DNA from: Nitrososphaeraceae archaeon
Lineage (GTDB): Archaea > Thermoproteota > Nitrososphaeria > Nitrososphaerales > Nitrososphaeraceae
Length of the DNA stretch: 16,806 nucleotides
NCBI GenBank assembly: GCA_025936955.1
Contig: JAICSL010000009.1
Span: forward strand, 1 to 16,806
Direction: 5' to 3'
Shown: piece by piece, positions 12,351 to 16,806 of the stretch
Numbering within the stretch: the first letter of the stretch is position 1
Layout: each line of letters starts with the position of its first letter
Position numbers and translations under genes: made by a program
Notes under the pieces: generated by a model
What the model was told of the DNA's origin: nothing
The model's database searches: none
What the model saw: the letters and a program-made list of their open reading frames with translations, nothing else

Positions 12351-13793
12351 ATGGTAAAAAAATTAAAGGCGTCTTTATTTTCAATTAAGCAACTCTCCGA
12401 GAGAATAAATACAGGAGATATATCTCCTACAGATTTAATTGAAGTTTGTTTAGATAGAATCAAGAAATTCAATCCAATATTAAATGCATTTATTACGGTT
12501 ATTGAGGAGGAACGCCTATATGATCAATCTCAAATAGCTGAAAAAGAGATCAAGCAAGGAAACTATTACAGTCCTCTGCATGGCATTCCGTTCTCTATCA
12601 AAGATATTTTCTGTGCTAAAGGTATTCGATGCACTGTAGGTTCAAAGATATTGTCCAATAACATTTCACATGCGGATGCAACTGCTGTCAAGAGAATAAA
12701 GGAAGCTGGTGCGATTCTGATTGGCACAAATAATTTAAATGAATTTGCATCCGGAATAACAGGTATTAATTATTTTTATGGTTCCTCTAAAAATCCCTGG
12801 AATAGTTCAAGAATATCTGGTGGATCTAGTAGCGGCTCAGCTGTTGCTGTTGCTACGGGTATGGTTCCATTATCTTTAGGAACAGACACTGGTGGTTCTG
12901 TCAGAGTTCCTTCATCACTTTGTGGTGTTGTGGGATTAAAGCCTACTTATGGCAGGGTCAGTAAACATAATGTTTTCCCATTATCTCCTTCATTGGATCA
13001 TGTAGGATGTATTACAAGAAGTGCATGGGATGCAGCGGCTGTAATGGAACATATATCTGGATGGGACCCCTTGGATGAAACATCGAAACACAAGAAAGTA
13101 CCTGCATATACAAAAATTATCGAAAAGTCAACCCTTGAAGGAATAAGAATTGGAGTATCAAAAAAATATTTCTTTGATCATTTGTATCCTGGAGTAGAAA
13201 GCCTATTTTACCATTTTATCGGAATTTTAAAGTCACGGGGGTCTATAGTATATGATTTAGATTTACATAATACTGAAAAATATTATAGATCCTGGAGAGA
13301 AATTAGACTTGCAGAAGCTGCAGAAATACATCTGAAATGGTTAAACACCAGAGCAGAGGATTATAGCTATGAAGTAAGACGGATGTTAATGCAGGGAACA
13401 AAAGTATCTGCAGTTGATTATGTATCTGCTTTAAATACTATAAAAGAGATAAGAAAGGAATTTCTGTCAATATTAAATAACAAGGTAGACGCTATTGTAA
13501 TTCCAACAACTATTATCATTGCTCCAAGATTCGATGAAGAAAAGATCAGCATAGATGTGGATACTGTTCTAGAAACTCGTGAAGCTTTACTTCGAAATAC
13601 AATTGTGTTTAATAGTACAGGTTTACCTGCAATTAGTATTCCGATAGGGTTAACTAAAGACAAAGATAGTATGCCAGTTGGAGCGCAATTAATTGGACCT
13701 TCATTTAAGGAAGAAACAATTCTATCTATAGCTTATAATTATGAGCTTACAAATGATAGTTCAAATAATCTTGTACCCCCTATTTTAGGCTAG
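12351..13793 (+). CDS. Amidase-signature family amidase
   Basis: 480 residues from ATG 12351. The amidase signature is clear, with a Ser-cisSer-Lys triad: Lys84 in GIPFSIKDIF, the Gly/Ser-rich loop GGSSSGSAVAVATG (157-170, cis-Ser probably Ser159), and the nucleophile Ser183 in GTDTGGSVRVPSS. The 24-residue gap between Ser159 and Ser183 equals that of fatty acid amide hydrolase. GLKPTYGRVS and SLDHVGCITRS are also typical. It hydrolyses an amide to acid and ammonia in the cytosol; the substrate is unknown. GatA of the tRNA amidotransferase is a close relative, but FPLSPSLDHVG instead of the GatA-like ASSLDQIG block and the absence of gatB or gatC nearby favour a stand-alone amidase. In an ammonia oxidiser, release of ammonia from organic amides would be useful (speculative). 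Confidence 0.9.
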   Translation: MVKKLKASLFSIKQLSERINTGDISPTDLIEVCLDRIKKFNPILNAFITVIEEERLYDQSQIAEKEIKQGNYYSPLHGIPFSIKDIFCAKGIRCTVGSKILSNNISHADATAVKRIKEAGAILIGTNNLNEFASGITGINYFYGSSKNPWNSSRISGGSSSGSAVAVATGMVPLSLGTDTGGSVRVPSSLCGVVGLKPTYGRVSKHNVFPLSPSLDHVGCITRSAWDAAAVMEHISGWDPLDETSKHKKVPAYTKIIEKSTLEGIRIGVSKKYFFDHLYPGVESLFYHFIGILKSRGSIVYDLDLHNTEKYYRSWREIRLAEAAEIHLKWLNTRAEDYSYEVRRMLMQGTKVSAVDYVSALNTIKEIRKEFLSILNNKVDAIVIPTTIIIAPRFDEEKISIDVDTVLETREALLRNTIVFNSTGLPAISIPIGLTKDKDSMPVGAQLIGPSFKEETILSIAYNYELTNDSSNNLVPPILG

Positions 13794-14143
13794 TGAAAAC
13801 AAACGAGTACCATTCCTATCTGAGTAAAGATCCTTTCAACAAATGGGTTATATCACGCCTGTAACTAGTAAATTTGTGTAAATAAATAACTCTAAACATA
13901 TAAGAAACATAATTAAAATTGTGCCATTAAATTAGTTTGTACACCTTTCTGGGCTGATCTGAATGCTGATGACAGATTATAAGAGGTAGTAGAATGGTTG
14001 CAATAATAACAGATAACAAAATGATAAACCAGCTTTGCTTGATCTTGTTATATTTACTCTTTTATTGCTTTTCCACTCATCTGGGAAAATGCAGTAATAT
14101 CACATACAATGGATCGAGGATTTAATTTAATTTAATTTCTAGT
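13794..14143. other. Spacer after amidase
   Basis: It contains one small ORF (13994-14125, listed separately) and, at its end, three to four tandem copies of a TTTAA-type pentamer (14121-14138) just after the stop of the minus-strand reductase gene. Nothing else was recognised. Confidence 0.5.
13994..14125 (+). CDS. Possible 43-residue membrane peptide
   Basis: The ATG at 13994 follows a Shine-Dalgarno-like gaggt (13983-13987) with a six-base gap, which is unusual in this window. The frame gives MVAIITDNKMINQ, a hydrophobic stretch LCLILLYLLFYCF long enough for one membrane helix with its flanks, and a polar tail, ending at TAA 14125. It converges on the reductase gene 18 bases away. It is too short to be sure, and AT-rich DNA readily gives such hydrophobic frames. 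Confidence 0.28.
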   Translation: MVAIITDNKMINQLCLILLYLLFYCFSTHLGKCSNITYNGSRI

Positions 14144-14725
14144 TCAATTATGCTGAGGAACTTTTTTTGTTAATCTCCTTGTCCAATTTACAAGATTCTG
14201 GAGCAATTGTGTCAAAAACTTTTTGGTATTCTCATCAAGTAACCTGCCAGTTGCATCAAATTTTTCACTGGCAAATGGAACTATTACCTCTGGTCCATTA
14301 ACTGGGTGCATATTCAAAAATACAAACATCTGACGTAGATGATATTGAGCTCGAGCACCACCTAACATACCAATAGATGCGCTCATTATTGCAACTGGTT
14401 TTCCATCAAATGGATTATCTCCATATGGTCTTGAAGCCCAGTCTATGGCATTTTTTAGCACTCCTGGAACTGAATAGTTATATTCGGGAGTAGCAATCAG
14501 AATGGCATCTGCGTCTCTTATTTTTGATTTAAATTCCTTAACCTTCAAGGGCATATTCTCTTCAAGATCTTGATTGAATACGGGAATGCCTTCAATATCA
14601 AAAATTTCTAGATTGGTATCATCTGGCAGCAGATCTGTTGCAGAGAGTAGAAGCGCCTTATTATAAGAACCCCTCCTCAGACTTCCTGCAAAGCCAAGAA
14701 CTTTTAACTTGTTTTCCAAATGCAT
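14144..14725 (-). CDS. NADPH-dependent FMN reductase (flavodoxin-fold, ChrR/azoreductase type)
   Basis: 193 residues from ATG 14725. The flavodoxin-like fold of the NADPH-dependent FMN reductase family is clear: a phosphate-binding loop GSLRRGSYNKALL (14-26), the signature TPEYNYSVPGVLKNAIDWAS (79-98) and a third FMN contact ASIGMLGGARAQ (116-127). The length matches bacterial chromate/quinone reductases and FMN reductases. It would reduce FMN, quinones, azo dyes or metal ions with NAD(P)H in the cytosol; the physiological acceptor cannot be told. A stretch read as atatataat on the minus strand (about 14742-14750) lies about 20 bases before the ATG, indicating a leaderless transcript. Neighbouring genes are unrelated. 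Confidence 0.92.
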   Translation of the reverse strand: MHLENKLKVLGFAGSLRRGSYNKALLLSATDLLPDDTNLEIFDIEGIPVFNQDLEENMPLKVKEFKSKIRDADAILIATPEYNYSVPGVLKNAIDWASRPYGDNPFDGKPVAIMSASIGMLGGARAQYHLRQMFVFLNMHPVNGPEVIVPFASEKFDATGRLLDENTKKFLTQLLQNLVNWTRRLTKKVPQHN

Positions 14726-14741
14726 TTACCAATTTAATTGA

Positions 14742-14750
14742 ATTATATAT
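14742..14750 (-). promoter_or_regulatory. TATA-like box of the FMN reductase gene
   Basis: The minus-strand stretch atatataat lies about 17-25 bases before ATG 14725, close to the spacing expected for a leaderless archaeal mRNA. Confidence 0.5.
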
Positions 14751-14943
14751 TGTTTATCTATCGTAAATCCACAAATCGCCGTTTTATTATACAAAATATT
14801 AATTTATTAACATAATCATTCGTATTGTCAATACGGATTTTTTCTTATTTTAACTAAATGACACGGTTCTTACCTTTATAAGATTAATTGATGTTTGTAT
14901 CTATACTTCTACATTCTAGTAATAAGTAATATGTCTGTAGAAT

Positions 14944-15249
14944 GTGGTTAACACTGGTAGAATGGTAAGGGAAAAAGGAAAGACAAAGAAACATGGACGA
15001 GAGTACGTCATTTTAGACGATGATAGCAATGAACTATGGGAGATTGATTATGATACAGGACATGCTGTAAATGTAAGTGAATACGTAAAGATTGGATCAC
15101 TCAAGCATGACAGTATAGTAAAATATTCTGGCGGAATCGAGGATTTTCTCTTGAAGCAAAGAGACTGTAAAAATATTCATTTTCATGAAACTACGGGTGT
15201 TCCTGCTCGTCTGCATATGAACTCTTGTAGCTTTGAAACTCACACCTAG
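14944..15249 (+). CDS. Protein of unknown function, about 100 residues
   Basis: 101 codons from GTG 14944; ATG 14962 (MVREKGKTKKHGREYV) is an equally likely start. The family is not recognised. After a basic start (REKGKTKKHGREYV) the protein is acidic and strand-rich (VILDDDSNELWEIDYDTG, then VNVSEYVKIGSLKHDSIV), as in a small beta-barrel or other compact beta domain. The tail contains several His and two Cys (CKNIHFHETTG, MNSCSFETHT), which might bind a metal. Codon use is like the neighbours. It stands alone; the upstream spacer has TATA-like stretches (cttataag near 14876, taatatg near 14928). A real gene is likely, the function open. Confidence 0.6.
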   Translation: MVNTGRMVREKGKTKKHGREYVILDDDSNELWEIDYDTGHAVNVSEYVKIGSLKHDSIVKYSGGIEDFLLKQRDCKNIHFHETTGVPARLHMNSCSFETHT

Positions 15250-15751
15250 ATTGAACAAACTCTTGTTGTGCTAACAAACTGTATATCTTATGATAACACT
15301 ACCGTTGAAATATCAATGAAACCATTGAACCTTTTAGACGTTTCTATTTGAACCCAGAAGAATTTGTAATAATATTGCCTTGTTTTAAAAACAAAATTGA
15401 AAATGGGCATAGTATTTATAGAGGTCGAAATCTTGTAGTCTAGTCTTCATAAATATCCTTTTTCCATACTATACTTTAAGCATTAATTTCTTGATGCTAT
15501 TTAGAACATCAGTAAGCTTTTTGGGGTATTACTCCAATTAATTGTTTTTTTATCAAACTTATTATTGTCTTGCTTCTTGCAAAAATTCTCATTATTTCTC
15601 AGTTTTCATGGATTTGATTAATGCCCTATCAAACATTTTTTATGCCTTTGGTCTGTATAGCAACAAAAAACTATTGTTAAATATTCTGAAATATAGTAAA
15701 TCTTGATTGTATAATAAAGGAAATAAGAATAGAATAATTTGGATTATTTTA
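15250..15751. other. Spacer between convergent genes
   Basis: About 500 bases without a recognisable gene or gene remnant; the longest frames are under about 30 codons. A T7 tract (15544-15550) and several shorter T runs could terminate plus-strand transcription. No strong hairpin was seen. Confidence 0.5.
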
Positions 15752-16210
15752 TTATTTGCTGTTCCTACAATATTTTTCTAATTCATTCAAGAAATAACTC
15801 CAACCTGCATCATGGTCTTCAAGCATTTTTTTCTCCGATGATTTTTCATTAAATCCTGTGTGAACTAAATATAGTCGAGTTTTATTATTTTCAATTCCTT
15901 CGAGCTCCCATGTTACAGTTGTTTTTGGGAAATCTGGTATATTGGGATGAACCCATGTATAAGTAATTTTCTTGTCCTGTATAAATTCAATAATAGTTCC
16001 CTCAGGGAAATAGTCCATATCTCTTTGCTTGTTATTAGGATCTTTATAAAAACTAAATTTCATTTTTCCTCCTACTCTTGGTTCCAAAATGGCTTGGTCA
16101 GGAAACCAATTTGTTAACTCCTGCGGATCTGTAATCGCTTTGAAAACAACTTCTGGTGAAGCCTCAATGATTATCGTCTTCTTAATTACTTGTTCTTCGT
16201 TCTTTGACAT
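15752..16210 (-). CDS. SRPBCC (AHSA1-type) domain protein
   Basis: 152 residues from ATG 16208-16210. It has the START/Bet v1-like fold of the AHSA1 group: first strand IKKTIIIEASPEVVFKAITD, then PQELTNWFPDQAILEPRVGG, the central EGTIIEFIQDKKITYTWVHP strands, the VTWELEGIENNKTRLYLVH strand and a C-terminal helix GWSYFLNELEKYC. Such proteins bind hydrophobic ligands in a cavity or act as co-chaperone-like factors. The gene is divergent from an ArsR-family regulator 55 bases away, a pairing common in bacteria and archaea in which the regulator usually controls the SRPBCC gene. The ligand is unknown. Confidence 0.9.
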   Translation of the reverse strand: MSKNEEQVIKKTIIIEASPEVVFKAITDPQELTNWFPDQAILEPRVGGKMKFSFYKDPNNKQRDMDYFPEGTIIEFIQDKKITYTWVHPNIPDFPKTTVTWELEGIENNKTRLYLVHTGFNEKSSEKKMLEDHDAGWSYFLNELEKYCRNSK

Positions 16211-16232
16211 TAAAATATCCTAAAGTCTAAAC

Positions 16233-16250
16233 TATTTAAATATTTAAATA
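16233..16250. promoter_or_regulatory. Perfect 18-bp palindrome in the SRPBCC/ArsR divergent promoter
   Basis: TATTTAAATATTTAAATA is its own reverse complement. It lies 23 bases from the SRPBCC start and 16 bases from the ArsR start, so it can hold overlapping TATA elements for both genes and an operator for the dimeric ArsR protein. Binding would then control both genes. A further half-like tatttaa follows at 16253-16259. Confidence 0.6.
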
Positions 16251-16265
16251 CTTATTTAATCATTA

Positions 16266-16607
16266 ATGAGTATGGGCTCTCCTTGGAAAGCGTTAGCAGA
16301 TGATAATAGAAGACAAATCTTACTAATTCTTAAAAAGAAAGATATGATACCTACGGAAATAGCAAAACACTTTAACTTTACTCTTGCTGCCGTCTCAACT
16401 CATCTGCGGATTTTGAGGGATGCAGACTTATTGACCGAGAAGAAACTAGGAAAGAACAGATTTTACTCATTAAATAATAAGAGAACGTTAGATATGATAG
16501 AGTTCTTTGAAGATGTGTATGACTTTAAATTGAATTCACTCAAGGAATATGTAGAAAACAAGGAAAGAAAGAAGATGAGATTAAAAAACGAAATTAACGT
16601 AACGTGA
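16266..16607 (+). CDS. ArsR-family winged-helix transcriptional regulator
   Basis: 113 residues from ATG 16266; ATG 16272 (MGSPWKALADDNRRQ) is an alternative. Typical ArsR fold: WKALADDNRRQILLILKK (helices 1-2), MIPTEIAKHFNFTLAAVSTH (helix-turn-helix with recognition helix), LRILRDADLLTEKKLGKNRF (wing, then YSLN) and a C-terminal dimerisation helix. There is no Cys at all, so it does not sense metals through the usual ArsR Cys sites. The divergent SRPBCC gene places it in the ArsR-SRPBCC group, probably autoregulated through the 18-bp palindrome in the shared 55-bp promoter. A Lys/Arg/Glu-rich tail (KERKKMRLKNE) extends past the usual end. The last 199 bases of the window (16608-16806) hold no recognisable feature. 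Confidence 0.92.
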   Translation: MSMGSPWKALADDNRRQILLILKKKDMIPTEIAKHFNFTLAAVSTHLRILRDADLLTEKKLGKNRFYSLNNKRTLDMIEFFEDVYDFKLNSLKEYVENKERKKMRLKNEINVT

Positions 16608-16806
16608 TGGCAGTCTACCTGCGCAATTTCTTTCTTTATACTTGGTGTTTACCTCCTAGATGCTAATTAGATCCTAGTATTAGTGTCGCAACTCGAAACG
16701 CATGATGTCCGTACATTGCCATAATGCTATCTTGCCAAATGTTGTATTTATGATACAGCATATTACTGCTGATTTTATCAATTAATAATTGTTAAATAAT
16801 TTCAAA

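Noticed and set aside
12351..13793. GatA subunit of the tRNA-dependent amidotransferase
   Set aside because: The amidase signature is shared, but the region after TYGRVS differs from what I know of GatA and no gatB or gatC is nearby. Not fully excluded.

Overview
The window is AT-rich (the central part is roughly one-third G+C) and looks like chromosomal DNA of an ammonia-oxidising archaeon of the Nitrososphaerales, probably close to Candidatus Nitrosocosmicus. This assignment is inference. It rests on several TTG starts with TATA-like boxes 20-38 nt upstream and little or no leader or Shine-Dalgarno sequence, on soluble histidine kinases with repeated sensor domains ending in an AGVLSY...FENLW block, and on small REC proteins and cyclase-REC proteins of the kind that are multiplied in these genomes. 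No rRNA, tRNA, CRISPR array, insertion sequence or replication origin was recognised.

Left part (1-2960): small-molecule enzymes and decay. There are three separate vicinal-oxygen-chelate (VOC, glyoxalase-fold) genes. One is cut by the left edge on the minus strand, one has clearly higher G+C (848-1222), and one keeps a full metal-ligand set (2269-2793). Between them lies an alpha/beta hydrolase pseudogene with a frameshift and two stops. Two strong hairpins (457-539 and 2864-2917) sit in the gaps.

Centre (2994-11493): a signalling island. A module made of a minus-strand class III nucleotide cyclase fused to a C-terminal receiver domain, facing a plus-strand histidine kinase, occurs twice in tandem: cyclase 3639-4817 with kinase 5414-7231, and cyclase 7687-8862 with kinase 9346-11493. 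The first kinase is followed after one base by a single-domain response regulator (7233-7622). The second module looks intact. In the first, the kinase gene is cut by one in-frame TAA and lacks one of the three sensor repeats, and the cyclase has lost both metal-binding aspartates. A frameshifted receiver-domain remnant (2994-3240) flanks the island. The likely scheme is kinase phosphorylation of the cyclase receiver domains, coupling an unknown signal to cyclic nucleotide synthesis. The active-site losses of the two cyclases are complementary, which raises the possibility of a heterodimer like mammalian adenylyl cyclase C1/C2, as an alternative to simple decay.

Right part (11494-16806): ordinary genes with long spacers. 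These are a small basic protein, a stand-alone amidase-signature enzyme, a possible 43-residue membrane peptide, an NADPH-dependent FMN reductase, an unrecognised 101-residue protein, and a divergent SRPBCC/ArsR pair sharing a 55-bp promoter region with a perfect 18-bp palindrome.
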